DNA from: Shewanella aestuarii
Lineage (GTDB): Bacteria; Pseudomonadota; Gammaproteobacteria; Enterobacterales; Shewanellaceae
Reading direction: 5' to 3'
Length of the DNA: 64,000 bases
NCBI RefSeq assembly: GCF_011765625.1
Contig: NZ_CP050313.1
Location: 2,538,501-2,602,500 of the forward strand
The position numbers and the translations under genes were made by a program. Positions within the stretch are counted from its first letter, which is position 1, and every line of letters starts with the position of its first letter. The notes under the pieces were generated by a model that was not told the origin of the DNA, did no database searches, and saw only the letters and a program-made list of their open reading frames with translations. Below are positions 55,401-63,514 of this stretch, one piece after another.

Positions 55401-55725
55401 AACATCGATGATCGGCATGATTGCCCTTGCGGGGATTATTGTGCGTAACTCCATTTTGTTAGTGGACTTTATTAATCATCTTTTAGCTGCGGGCATGACA
55501 TTAGAAAAAGCGGTGATCAAATCTGCCGCAGTGCGCGCTAAACCTATTATGCTAACGGCATTAGCTGCAATGATTGGCGCACTGTTTATTATTGATGATC
55601 CAATCTTTAATGGATTAGCTATCAGTCTGATCTTCGGCATATTTATTTCAACCATTTTAACCTTGCTTGTCATCCCTGTGTTGTACTTCTCAGTGATGAA
55701 AAGTCGTCAAATGATAAACAGCTAA
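52456..55725 (+). CDS. RND efflux transporter permease
   Basis: A 1089-residue RND permease with one N-terminal membrane segment, a large periplasmic loop, a block of six segments, a second periplasmic loop and a final block, the usual twelve-helix layout. Marked family motifs are PFPGATPSEVQ, LPAEQIISEIKG, GILVDDAIVVVENIHRH (proton relay helix 4) and PLTVIGVMPGHAILG, LAGIIVRNSILLVDF. Substrate class is unclear; it belongs to the HAE-type group rather than the heavy-metal CzcA group. An AGGAGAGATG-type ribosome site precedes the ATG. It is co-transcribed with the DUF2892 and rhodanese genes. Confidence 0.93.
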   Translation: MNNPNSPSLGLSGTIAKMFQASAITPLLALVGLLLGIFAVIITPKEEDPQIDVTFADVFIPFPGATPSEVQSLVTLPAEQIISEIKGVDTLYSFSQPDGALIITIFEVGVPRDEAVVNIYNQLFSNRDKFNQAAGIGEPLIKPRGIDDVPIVSLTLYSQSSDIGAEELTHVAANLETELKRIPGTREIYTQGRHDMVLNVRLDSVKMNAFGVTVDQIEQRLQDNNQVSMLSSWVQNNQQIKVRAGQFINSVDDVKSLLIKVIPTQSKSQQAEPTLAKAVYLSDVAEITLQSDIPTQHVRHVDQQGDYPAVTIAIGKQAGQNAVVIADKVLSRIAEVQNVLVPDQVKVAVSRNYGQTAGDKSNTLIFKLIFATSAVVLLVFFTMGLRESAVVGIAIIITLALTLFASWAWGFTLNRISLFALIFSIGILVDDAIVVVENIHRHMALSNKPLLDIIPVAVDEVGGPTILATFTVIAALLPMAFVSGLMGPYMSPIPINASMGMLLSLVIAFMMTPWLSNKLLKRHTHKDGSTVIHADDHNQNDLANDKLGQFFNRLMTPFLIGSNAGKARKGLAAVIVALIAIAVALPAMQAVILKMLPFDNKSEFQVMVDLPEGTPVEQTQRVLQEMSQYLSTVEEIEHQQWYAGTHAPMNFNGLVRHYFLRSSQELGDIQVNLVDKSHRSRDSHSIALAVRGPLNEIAKAYNARVKVVEVPPGPPVWSPIVAEVYAPTTELREKTALELEQRFNATEHVVDVDIFLPYAQQKWQVSIDRTKASLLGLSYGQIVNTIAAAVGGKDVSYLHLASQKRPTPIRLQVNEGEKVNLAQILNLKLTNQHGEQISLAAVTTIEQSHINAAIVHKNMIPMIMVVADMAGPTDSPLYGMFDIAGQINQANAERDFPIAQHYVEQPDGISEVAILWDGEWKITYETFRDMGIAYAVGMIAIYLLVVGQFKSYLVPLVIMAPIPLTVIGVMPGHAILGAQFTATSMIGMIALAGIIVRNSILLVDFINHLLAAGMTLEKAVIKSAAVRAKPIMLTALAAMIGALFIIDDPIFNGLAISLIFGIFISTILTLLVIPVLYFSVMKSRQMINS

Positions 55726-55769
55726 TCTATTGATAATTAGCACTACTATGTAATTAAAGGAGCTCCACT

Positions 55770-55982
55770 ATGTCTATCGAACGTACAATTATGGCCTTTG
55801 CCGGATTTATGGTGTTATTGTCTTTGGTGTTAACCGCCACAGTAAGCCATCATTTTATGTGGCTGACGGTATTTGTTGGTGCTAATCTATTCCAAAGTGC
55901 TTTTACTGGTTTTTGTCCTGCTGCCATGGTGATGAAAAAACTCGGCCTAAAATCAGAAGCTGAGATTGCCAAAGCCAAATAA
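55770..55982 (+). CDS. DUF2892 family inner-membrane protein
   Basis: The 70-residue protein has two membrane helices (about 7-27 and 30-47) and the conserved FQSAFTGFCPAAMVMKKLGL segment of DUF2892, also found as the membrane part of the rhodanese YgaP. The cysteine in GFCPA is conserved in that family. A strong AAAGGAG lies before the ATG. Here the membrane part and the rhodanese are separate adjacent genes, suggesting a joint sulfur-handling role. Confidence 0.88.
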   Translation: MSIERTIMAFAGFMVLLSLVLTATVSHHFMWLTVFVGANLFQSAFTGFCPAAMVMKKLGLKSEAEIAKAK

Positions 55983-56030
55983 AGCAAAGGTTCAGCTTCA
56001 AACATAATAACAACAGGAATATGACGGTTT

Positions 56031-56414
56031 ATGAAATCTTCAAAACGTGCCAGAACAAAATTAAGCTTACTCGCTGTATTTGCAACAATTTTTATGCTGT
56101 TTAATCAAGTTAGTTTTGCGAAAGATATTTCATCAGAACAAGCTTGGGCTAGCATAAGCAATGGCGCAACCCTGATTGATGTTCGCACCGCAGAAGAATT
56201 TGCTGCAGGTCATATTGAAGGCGCAATTAACATTCCTTTTGATAATATTGTTAACGGCATAAGCAAGTTAACACTTAGCCCTGATAGTGAAATCGTTTTA
56301 TATTGCCGCAGTGGACGTCGTAGCGGCATTGCCGATCAATCATTATCTGAAGCTGGATTCACAAACAGTATGAATGCTGGCGGCTTTAATGCCTTAAAAG
56401 ATTCAAAACCTTAG
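56031..56414 (+). CDS. Periplasmic rhodanese-like sulfurtransferase
   Basis: The 127-residue protein has a signal peptide (cleavage after SFA, residue 30) and one rhodanese domain with LIDVRTAEEFAAGHIEGA and the active loop CRSGRRSG, in which Cys92 carries the persulfide. The size and export match PspE-type single-domain rhodaneses. It starts 48 bases after the DUF2892 gene and is the last gene of the RND operon. It could supply or remove sulfane sulfur linked to the pump substrate. Confidence 0.88.
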   Translation: MKSSKRARTKLSLLAVFATIFMLFNQVSFAKDISSEQAWASISNGATLIDVRTAEEFAAGHIEGAINIPFDNIVNGISKLTLSPDSEIVLYCRSGRRSGIADQSLSEAGFTNSMNAGGFNALKDSKP

Positions 56415-56440
56415 TATTTCAGTTTTTATCATCAGTATTT

Positions 56441-56471
56441 AAAGGCCTTTATCTGCGATAAGGCCTTTTTT
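56441..56471 (+). terminator. Rho-independent terminator after the rhodanese gene
   Basis: AAAGGCCTTTATC and GATAAGGCCTTTT pair with one bulge, followed by a run of T bases. Confidence 0.88.
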
Positions 56472-56656
56472 GTAATGACTGCAGTGCCTTTGATTTGTAG
56501 CTTTACTTCTCGACAAACTTGATTTTCCTCATATTAAGTCTTTAATTATGTTGTAGGTAGCCTATGCGAAATCAGAACTGTCACAAACTAAGCTGATTAG
56601 AAATCAAGCGCCTCAAATGAATTAATAGCAATAAGTTCAATACAATAGAGGTTGAT

Positions 56657-57175
56657 ATGATTAAAGGTCGCGGTTTTACTTTAATAGAACTGGTGGTTGT
56701 TATTATTATTCTCGGCATCCTTGCAGTAACTGCTGCTCCTAAGTTTATTAATTTACAAGGCGATGCTCGAGTTTCAACGTTAGCAGGTATGCAAGCAGCT
56801 TTAAAAAGTGCAAATACCTTAGTTTATTCAAAGGCTTCAATATTAGGTAAAGAAAAATTACCTCCTCAACCCCAAGCAACAGTGGATATTGGCGCTGGTT
56901 CGCAAGTAAATATTGCCTATGGTTATCTAACGGCGACTAAAGATGCTTTAGAGCTTGCATTGGATGTAAAATTTGATGCTCTAAATGATATAAATGGAAC
57001 TAACGATTGGGTTTACATTGAAGGCTCTGATGTCTCTGGAGCATTCATATTTATAGCTCAACGTGGTTCACCCATTGATAGTAATGGTATTTTAACTTGT
57101 CCATTAATATATAGGGAAGCAAGTGCACTTTTCCCACCAATATATTACATCGAAAAAGATCCTAGCAACTGTTAG
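56657..57175 (+). CDS. Type IV pilin-like protein (MSHA/general type), orphan
   Basis: The 172-residue protein starts with a short basic leader and the prepilin peptidase site RG/FTLIELVVVIIILGILAVTAAP, so the mature protein begins at Phe7 with Glu at position 5. The rest is a globular pilin domain with two C-terminal cysteines (CPLIY and the final SNC) that may form a disulfide-bonded loop. It resembles MSHA-type pilins. No assembly genes are nearby, so it must use a machine encoded elsewhere. A ribosome site AGAGG precedes the ATG. Confidence 0.88.
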   Translation: MIKGRGFTLIELVVVIIILGILAVTAAPKFINLQGDARVSTLAGMQAALKSANTLVYSKASILGKEKLPPQPQATVDIGAGSQVNIAYGYLTATKDALELALDVKFDALNDINGTNDWVYIEGSDVSGAFIFIAQRGSPIDSNGILTCPLIYREASALFPPIYYIEKDPSNC

Positions 57176-57977
57176 GCTTTTTGAACTGAGTGACTCTTGC
57201 CCTAAGACGAGATCTTCCAAAGACAGCTTATCAGGCGATGCTTTTGTTTCACAGGCTATCGCTCGAAATATCGAGTATTACGTAAGCCTCCACAAGCAGA
57301 CACGACACTCCTGCCGTGTTAGTAACTTTAAAATGCTGCTCCGTAACGGTTCCCTGGCCACTCTTTGCGACTGGGCTATGTGGAGTCTTCTTGGTCAGTC
57401 AGTTGAAAATTAGTTTTATCTTCTGCACTTGGTTTTCGTTGCAGACAGTTAATAATATAGAATTCAAATTACTATCGCTATTTCGACTTATATCACCGCC
57501 CTCATCTTATCTATAGCATTTAGAGTTGAAGCGTAGAAACAAAATTGTGACACTGAGTTACGTATCCTTTTTTACTTGTTCCAACAAAATTAAAAATCCA
57601 ATCAATAAGCAATCTCAAGGCTAATTTGAAGATCCTTATAGTTACAAAATTAGAATGAATAGCTGTTTATAAATTTCATTTTTGTTATTTTTCGATCTAA
57701 ATTTATCAACTTTCCACTTAAAAATGGTAAATAAAAATCAATTTAACTTATTTAATAAAGCCCTACTGGATGTTAAAGAAAATCAACAATTAGTACTGCA
57801 TGGCCAGAATTGTAAACAGATAAAACACTAAGCGTAATATTGGTAAGCTAAAATAGTTTCAATTAAGTTACACCCTCCACAGTAATTTGTTAACTGCTGA
57901 TTTTTTATTTCTTTTTAATCAAAGAAGCACTTGAAGCAAAAAGTTGAATTCGTAAACTGCGACTAGATATTTAATTA
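57176..57977. other. Long intergenic region before nupC
   Basis: About 800 bases without a credible gene. The first 240 bases are more GC-rich than the rest and have odd short frames without homology; they include a small hairpin CTCGAAATATCGAG and a 17-base sequence (57227-57243) repeated in inverted form after deoD. The remainder is AT-rich and must hold the nupC promoter. It looks like leftover sequence from an old insertion or recombination. Confidence 0.45.
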
Positions 57978-59219
57978 ATGAGTCAAAAATGTATGGAAGT
58001 TTTCATCAGTTTAATAGGCATGATGGTCTTAGTCGGTCTCGCCATTTTATTGTCAGAGCGTCGAAGTGCAATTAATCCTAGAACTATAGTAGGTGCTTTA
58101 GCATTGCAAATCGCCTTTGGGGCATTTGTACTTTATATCCCTTTGGGTGAAAGCATTTTAAATGCTGCTTCAAATGGTGTTATGCATGTTATTAATTATG
58201 CTAATGAAGGTTTGAGTTTTATATTTGGTGGTTTAGCGACTTTCAGCATCGGGTTTATTTTTGTAATTAATGTGCTATTCGTTGTTGTCTTCATTAGTTC
58301 ATTAATCGCTGTATTATATTACCTCGGTATTATGCAGATGATCATAGGGATTATTGGTGGTGGGTTGTCAAAACTTTTAGGCACAAGCCATGCGGAATCA
58401 CTATCTGCAACTGCTAATATCTTTGTTGGTCCTATCGAGGCACCTTCAATGGTTCGCCCTTTTATCAAGCACATGACCCGTTCTGAGCTTTTTGCTGTGA
58501 TGACAGGCGGCTTAGCCTCAGTTGCTGGCGGGACTATGATTGGTTATATCCAAATGGGCGTAGACATAAAATATGTTCTAACAGCTGCATTTATGACAGC
58601 TCCAGCTGGATTGTTGTTTGCTAAATTAATGTGGCCAGAAACAGAAAAACCTCGTAATGACATCAAAAATGTAATGGATGAATTAGAGGATAAGCCAAGC
58701 AACGTCATTGATGCGGCAGCTAATGGTGCAGCAATGGGTCTGCAACAAGTACTCATGGTTTCAGCCCTACTTATAGCGTTTGTAGGTTTAATTGCAATGC
58801 TAAATGGCTTTATAGGCAATATCGGAGGATTATTTGGTTTTGCAGACTTAACCCTACAAGGTATTTTGGGCTACGTCTTTGCTCCATTAGCTTGGTTAAT
58901 GGGTATCCCTTGGAGTGAAGCCACGCAAGCAGCTTCATTTATTGGCCAAAAAATGGTGATTAATGAATTTATTGCTTATTCCGATTTTCTAAAAGTAGCA
59001 CCGGATTTATCAGAAAAAACACAAATCATTATTAGTTTTGCTTTATGTGGCTTTGCCAACTTGGGTTCTCTTGCCATGGTGATTGGCGGTTTAGCAGCGC
59101 TTTGTCCTGAACGTCGTCATGATTTGAGTGAAATTGGTTTTAAAGCCTTAATTGCCGCAGCATTGGCTAATTTAATGAGCGGTACTATCGCTGGGTTACT
59201 TTTCAGTATTGCAGGCTAA
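57978..59219 (+). CDS. NupC/CNT-family nucleoside transporter
   Basis: The 413-residue membrane protein has about ten hydrophobic segments and the CNT family signatures: SERRSAINPRT after the first helix, the ANIFVGPIEAPSMVRPF segment, MTGGLASVAGGTMIGYI, and a QKMVINEFIAYSDF segment with the conserved NEF. Such proteins import nucleosides with sodium or protons. It is 54 bases upstream of deoD, so the pair takes up and splits purine nucleosides. Confidence 0.92.
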   Translation: MSQKCMEVFISLIGMMVLVGLAILLSERRSAINPRTIVGALALQIAFGAFVLYIPLGESILNAASNGVMHVINYANEGLSFIFGGLATFSIGFIFVINVLFVVVFISSLIAVLYYLGIMQMIIGIIGGGLSKLLGTSHAESLSATANIFVGPIEAPSMVRPFIKHMTRSELFAVMTGGLASVAGGTMIGYIQMGVDIKYVLTAAFMTAPAGLLFAKLMWPETEKPRNDIKNVMDELEDKPSNVIDAAANGAAMGLQQVLMVSALLIAFVGLIAMLNGFIGNIGGLFGFADLTLQGILGYVFAPLAWLMGIPWSEATQAASFIGQKMVINEFIAYSDFLKVAPDLSEKTQIIISFALCGFANLGSLAMVIGGLAALCPERRHDLSEIGFKALIAAALANLMSGTIAGLLFSIAG

Positions 59220-59273
59220 TGAATTTTTCCTTTCATTATCAATAGTGCTAAAAGAATTATTAGGAGAAACAAC

Positions 59274-59984
59274 ATGACACCACACATAAATGCACCGAAG
59301 GGCGCCTTTGCAAAAATAGTTTTGATGCCAGGCGATCCTTTGCGCGCTAAATATATCGCTGAAAACTTTTTAGACAATGCACAATTGATTACTGATGTTA
59401 GAAATATGCTTGGCTACACCGGTGAATTTCAAGGGAAAGCAATATCGGTAATGGGCTCAGGTATGGGGATCCCATCGATTTCAATTTATGCCAAAGAACT
59501 GATCACTGAATATGGTGTTGAAAACATTATTCGTATCGGTTCTTGCGGCGCAATTAGCAATAAAATCAAACTTATGGATGTTGTTATGGCGATGGGTGCC
59601 AGTACAGATTCAGCGGTTAATCGAACTCGCTTCAAAGACACAGATTTTGCAATGATTGCTGATTTTAATCTGCTTCGTTTAGCTGTTCAGTCAGCTGAAA
59701 ACCAAAATATCAATTATCATGTAGGAAATTTATATTCTTCTGATTTGTTTTATAGCGCCGATGAAAGCCGTTATGATTTAATGGAAAAGTACGGCATGCT
59801 TGGCGTCGAAATGGAAGCGGCTGGCCTTTATGGTGTAGCAGCTGAGTATGGCGCTAAGGCATTAGCTATGATGACTGTAACCGATCATATCAGACAAGGA
59901 CTGCATTTAACTGCTGAAGAGCGTCAACAGACTCTGAATGACATGATTAAGCTTACTTTAGAAGCGGTAAGCCTTATTGATTAA
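59274..59984 (+). CDS. deoD: Purine nucleoside phosphorylase DeoD
   Basis: The 236-residue enzyme matches the hexameric DeoD family: [17 protein letters not shown], the [16 protein letters not shown] phosphate-site region, RIGSCGA, the EMEAAGLYG segment and the catalytic aspartate in TVTDHIR. It cleaves purine (deoxy)nucleosides with phosphate to base and (deoxy)ribose-1-phosphate. A TTAGGAGAAAC ribosome site precedes the ATG. It follows nupC in an operon and ends at a hairpin. Confidence 0.95.
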   Translation: MTPHINAPKGAFAKIVLMPGDPLRAKYIAENFLDNAQLITDVRNMLGYTGEFQGKAISVMGSGMGIPSISIYAKELITEYGVENIIRIGSCGAISNKIKLMDVVMAMGASTDSAVNRTRFKDTDFAMIADFNLLRLAVQSAENQNINYHVGNLYSSDLFYSADESRYDLMEKYGMLGVEMEAAGLYGVAAEYGAKALAMMTVTDHIRQGLHLTAEERQQTLNDMIKLTLEAVSLID

Positions 59985-60004
59985 TTAACCCCAAGTTATT
60001 ACAT

Positions 60005-60042
60005 AACTGGTGAATGCGTCGGTATATACCATTCACCAGTTT
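60005..60042 (+). terminator. Hairpin after deoD
   Basis: AACTGGTGAATG (60005-60016) pairs with CATTCACCAGTT (60030-60041) around a 13-base loop, followed by TTCTA. It ends nupC-deoD and separates it from the convergent lipoprotein gene. Confidence 0.75.
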
Positions 60043-60083
60043 CTAACGAAATAAGAAGCATCGCCTGATAAGGCGGTGAGAAG

Positions 60084-60305
60084 TCACCCCAACCAAAAAC
60101 CATATAATTTATTAGCATAATTCGAGCGAGATAAGATAATGTCACTATCATTCTTACCATAAGCTTGAAAGTCCATATATGGCTGTGGAGCAGACTGCTT
60201 GTAAATTATGTTTGTTGTCGAATGAAAATTATGATCTAGGTTTGAACAAGCACTCGCTGCAGCTAAAACCAAGTAAGCAGCCAAAGTTAATTTCACATAA
60301 TGCAT
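60084..60305 (-). CDS. Small lipoprotein
   Basis: The 73-residue product begins with MHYVKLTLAAYLVLAAASAC, a short signal with a lipobox (AASAC), so the cysteine at residue 20 should be lipidated and the mature 54-residue part be in the periplasm or outer membrane. The ATG at 60305 follows GGAG at good spacing. I recognise no family. It is a single gene between deoD and the YaeQ gene. Confidence 0.6.
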   Translation of the reverse strand: MHYVKLTLAAYLVLAAASACSNLDHNFHSTTNIIYKQSAPQPYMDFQAYGKNDSDIILSRSNYANKLYGFWLG

Positions 60306-60399
60306 ACTAAGCTCCAAAGCCTACGAGGCATAGCGAACGACTCAACATAAGCAGAGCTGAGCACTGAGGTTTCACTTGCTACAAACGACTAAAGAACCA

Positions 60400-60936
60400 T
60401 TATTTCAATACTTCAGGCTCGATCATTAAGCTTTTATCACCGTCAGACAACCATACCTGTCCCTCACTGATACTCACTTGGATAGCCATATTACGACTCA
60501 CAAATCCGCCAAGTTGCTCAACGGCTTCTTCTGGAATATTGACCACAGATAAGTTTTTAAACCTCGCTAAGGTCTCTTGGTTTTGCTGCCACCAAATTGG
60601 CACACTGCGTCCGCCATAAGTATATAAAATCACTTGTTTGGCACGGCCACTTGCTTTACGTAGCCACTTTTCATCCGCTTGACCAAATTCAATCCACACA
60701 TCCACTTCGCCAGATAAACTCACGTCCCAAAGTTCGGCTTCATCATCAACACACAAGCCTTTACTAAACTGTAATGTGTCACTGGCATTAAGGGCAAAAG
60801 CCAATATTCGAACCATCATGCGAGTGTCGGTTTCTGAAGGGTGCTGCGCTATCGTCAAAGGGTGATCGGCATAGTAATGCCTATCCATATCAGCAATCTG
60901 TAAATTGACTTTATATACTGTGGCTTTAAGTGCCAT
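60400..60936 (-). CDS. yaeQ: YaeQ family protein
   Basis: The 178-residue protein matches the YaeQ family over its length, with the MALKATVYKVNLQIADMDRHYY start, HPSETDTRMMVRILAFAL and the central EPW-like WIEFGQADEKWLRKASGRA segment. YaeQ has a nuclease-like fold (PD-(D/E)XK type) but its role is not established; it was linked genetically to RfaH suppression. It is a single gene preceded by the terminator of the siroheme-type gene. Confidence 0.9.
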   Translation of the reverse strand: MALKATVYKVNLQIADMDRHYYADHPLTIAQHPSETDTRMMVRILAFALNASDTLQFSKGLCVDDEAELWDVSLSGEVDVWIEFGQADEKWLRKASGRAKQVILYTYGGRSVPIWWQQNQETLARFKNLSVVNIPEEAVEQLGGFVSRNMAIQVSISEGQVWLSDGDKSLMIEPEVLK

Positions 60937-60946
60937 AACCTATCCC

Positions 60947-60991
60947 AAAAAATAAAAAACCAAGTTTACCAGATCAGGTAAGCTTGGTTTT
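60947..60991 (-). terminator. Terminator for the siroheme-type dehydrogenase gene
   Basis: On the minus strand AAAACCAAGCTTACC pairs with GGTAAACTTGGTTTT (one mismatch, six-base loop), followed by a T-rich run. Confidence 0.85.
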
Positions 60992-61017
60992 AATTAACTT
61001 GTTCAAAAGACAAAAAA

Positions 61018-61929
61018 CTAGATAGCACCCGGACGTAAATGTTTAGCCATTGGAAAGTGTGCTTTAAATTGTTTTATTTTTTCTGCGCTGGCAACCAATA
61101 ATATGCGATCGCCTTGCTCATATTGCTTGCTAATTTGACTTAATAACGGCAATGCTTCTCGAGAGGCATCTCGGCGCAATAATTCATTGGTTTGCTCGTC
61201 TAAATCATTTTCACTGAACACAACATCCAGCTTTTGAAGTAGCGGCATGACAGCAATTGGTAATAAATTTGCCGATGTCGCTTCATCTAATAATAATATT
61301 TCACCACGGGTGGTATAACTATCAAACGCTTGCTGATAATAACTGTCAGTTAAAGCATCAAATCTATCTTGGTTTAAATTGAAAAAGCGCTCCCAGAATA
61401 AGCGCCTATCTTTACCGTCTGTCAGCTTTTGCTGCACCTCGCTGCGCTTACTGGCAACGTAATCAAATAATGGCGCTAAAGAATTTGGTAACAAGGTTTC
61501 AAGTCTTGAACGGATAGTGCGGGCAAATACTGGGGCTGCACCAGCAGTGCTAATCGCCACCACTAAGCGGCCACGATCAACAATTGACGGAGTGATAAAA
61601 CGGCAAAACTTCGGATTATCAACCACATTCACCCAAATACCTTTTTGGGTGGCTAATACCGCTAACTGGGTGTTTAAGGTTTCATTGGCCGTTGCCAAGT
61701 AGATTAAATCATAATCGGCTATATCGTCTTCATTTACTGAGCGACGCGATATACTCACTCGGCCTTGCTTGACATAGGCTTCAATATCACTGGCAACATC
61801 AGGGGCTATGACATGGATTTTGGCATCGGTTCTGGCAAGTAAATCTAATTTACGACTAGCCACTTCTCCTGCGCCAACTAATAAAACAGATAGGCCTTGG
61901 GTATCAACAAATAAAGGGTAATACTGCAT
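61018..61929 (-). CDS. Precorrin-2 dehydrogenase/sirohydrochlorin ferrochelatase-type protein
   Basis: The 303-residue protein has the N-terminal NAD-binding domain of CysG/Met8 (VLLVGAGEVASRKLDLL, and the VVDNPKFCRFITPSIVDRGRLVVAISTAGAAP segment with the conserved Asp and ISTxGxAP). This domain oxidises precorrin-2 and inserts iron to make siroheme. The uroporphyrinogen methylase domain of CysG is absent; the extra C-terminal 100 residues do not match it. A separate CobA-type methylase would be needed. It is 39 bases after a DUF2007 gene. Confidence 0.9.
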   Translation of the reverse strand: MQYYPLFVDTQGLSVLLVGAGEVASRKLDLLARTDAKIHVIAPDVASDIEAYVKQGRVSISRRSVNEDDIADYDLIYLATANETLNTQLAVLATQKGIWVNVVDNPKFCRFITPSIVDRGRLVVAISTAGAAPVFARTIRSRLETLLPNSLAPLFDYVASKRSEVQQKLTDGKDRRLFWERFFNLNQDRFDALTDSYYQQAFDSYTTRGEILLLDEATSANLLPIAVMPLLQKLDVVFSENDLDEQTNELLRRDASREALPLLSQISKQYEQGDRILLVASAEKIKQFKAHFPMAKHLRPGAI

Positions 61930-61968
61930 GTGTACCTTTCAAAAAGACGATAATAAGGTAATTTAAAT

Positions 61969-62286
61969 TTAGTTGTGGGTTTCACTTCGAGGTGAAGTAC
62001 ATTGCCAACATAACTCAAAGCTACCATCGTTCATTTCATGACATTGTACACATTGCCAAGAAGGTTGTTCGACATCTAGCGAAGCTAACAAGGCTTGGGA
62101 GGCAGTTAACTGCTCACAATCAACCCAGAGTTCCACGGTTTGCATATCAACAGGAAGTTCCCCTACGCCGCCCATTAGGGCCTCACCGCGCACATCGACA
62201 CTAATCCCGCTGCTTTCTAACAGGCCTTTCCAAGTATGAGCTTGAAGTAAATTTCCACCTGTTAATAATACTTTGCGTTGTTCCAT
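61969..62286 (-). CDS. DUF2007 protein with C-terminal zinc ribbon
   Basis: The 105-residue protein starts MEQRKVLLTGGNLLQAHTWKGLL, a ferredoxin-like DUF2007 domain (putative signal-transducing), and ends in a likely zinc site with two CxxC pairs (CVQC and CWQC). The ATG at 62286 lies behind AGGA at good distance; a longer frame to 62364 lacks a ribosome site. Its role is unknown. It is the first gene of a two-gene unit with the siroheme-type gene. Confidence 0.82.
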   Translation of the reverse strand: MEQRKVLLTGGNLLQAHTWKGLLESSGISVDVRGEALMGGVGELPVDMQTVELWVDCEQLTASQALLASLDVEQPSWQCVQCHEMNDGSFELCWQCTSPRSETHN

Positions 62287-62499
62287 TATTATTATCCTAC
62301 TGCGCTGCACTGACTGATAATTTAATTCGGTATCCATAAAGCAAGATACGATACACCATCCCATTAGCTAGAACTTTTTCAACATCCTACTGGCAAAGCT
62401 AATCAGTGTCGAGTCGATAACGGCTTAAAAGCTAACAAATTAACAACATTCAATTAAAGGGGTTCAAATTGTTTTTCTCTGACTTGTCCCCGGTCAAAA

Positions 62500-62533
62500 A
62501 AAAAGCCACTTCATTGATATGAAGTGGCTTTTT
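62500..62533 (-). terminator. Terminator for secDF
   Basis: A 15-bp perfect stem AAAAAGCCACTTCAT / ATGAAGTGGCTTTTT with loop TGAT, 20 bases after the secF stop. On the minus strand it ends in a long T run. Confidence 0.93.
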
Positions 62534-62552
62534 CTGCTCAACTTGTTAACAG

Positions 62553-63506
62553 TTAAGGCATCATTGAAGGCTGATCTGCACCTTCTTTTTCAATCTCAAC
62601 TGGCATCATATGTTCACGATTAATGCCCAGTTTGATGGCAAGATAACTAGCTACATAGATAGATGAATAAGTACCAACAAAAATACCACACAGCAACGCA
62701 GTTGCGAAACCGTGGATCATCGTACCGCCTTTTAAGAACAAGGCAGCAACCACAATCAAGGTAGTCCCTGTGGTGATAACAGTACGGCTCATGGTTTGAG
62801 TGATTGACTGATTAACCACTTCTTCAGGTGTACCCTTACGGATTTTCAAGAAGTTTTCACGTATACGGTCGTATACAACAATCGTATCGTTGAGCGAGTA
62901 ACCGACAACCGTTAACAAACCAGCCAGTACCGTTAAATCAAACTCAAGCTGGAAAAACGAAAATATACCTAAAGTAACAATAACGTCATGAGCAAGTGCC
63001 GCAACAGAGCCCGCAGCTAAGCGCCATTCAAAACGGAACGATACGTAAATCAGAATACAAATTAACGCAACAATCACCGCTAAGCCACCTTGCTCCGATA
63101 GCTCTTTACCCACCTGTGGGCCAACAAACTCAACGCGCTTTTGAATAACACTTTCATCAATAGATTGTGCAGCAGCCATTACCGCTGATGCTTGAACATC
63201 GCTTTTCACATCAGCAACAACCGGTAGACGAACAAGGATATCACGGCTAGAGCCAAAGTTTTGTACAACTGCACCATTGGTTTCAACAGAGGTTAACTTG
63301 CCACGTAGCTCGTTCAAATCAACAGGCTTTGAAAACTCCACTTCAACCACAGTACCGCCGGTGAAGTCGAGCCCCCAATTAATCCCTTTGATGGCTAATG
63401 AACCAAATGAAGCAACAACCAACACCATTGACAAGATACTGATAGGCGCCGCATGACGCAGAAAGTTGATCGTGTTTTTTACTGAAAATAACTGAAACAT
63501 ATTCAA
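62553..63506 (-). CDS. secF: Protein translocase subunit SecF
   Basis: The 317-residue protein has six membrane segments, with the large periplasmic loop after the first (GINWGLDFTGGTVVEVEF) and the conserved TVVGYSLNDTIVVYDRIREN motif in the fourth-fifth segment region. SecF works with SecD and SecYEG, using the proton motive force to complete protein export. It follows secD by eight bases and ends at a strong terminator. Confidence 0.96.
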   Translation of the reverse strand: MNMFQLFSVKNTINFLRHAAPISILSMVLVVASFGSLAIKGINWGLDFTGGTVVEVEFSKPVDLNELRGKLTSVETNGAVVQNFGSSRDILVRLPVVADVKSDVQASAVMAAAQSIDESVIQKRVEFVGPQVGKELSEQGGLAVIVALICILIYVSFRFEWRLAAGSVAALAHDVIVTLGIFSFFQLEFDLTVLAGLLTVVGYSLNDTIVVYDRIRENFLKIRKGTPEEVVNQSITQTMSRTVITTGTTLIVVAALFLKGGTMIHGFATALLCGIFVGTYSSIYVASYLAIKLGINREHMMPVEIEKEGADQPSMMP

Positions 63507-63514
63507 CTTATCCC

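Noticed and set aside
57169..57180. Integron attC site suggested by GTTAGGC after the pilin gene
   Set aside because: The match is part of the stop-codon context, no paired RYYYAAC core follows, and no integrase is present.
57123..57413. A 96-codon plus-strand frame overlapping the pilin 3' end
   Set aside because: It overlaps the pilin in another frame, lacks a ribosome site and shows no recognisable domain.
57540..57565. CRP-type site before nupC (TGTGACACTGAGTTAC)
   Set aside because: Only one half matches the TGTGA-N6-TCACA consensus and it is more than 400 bases from the start codon.
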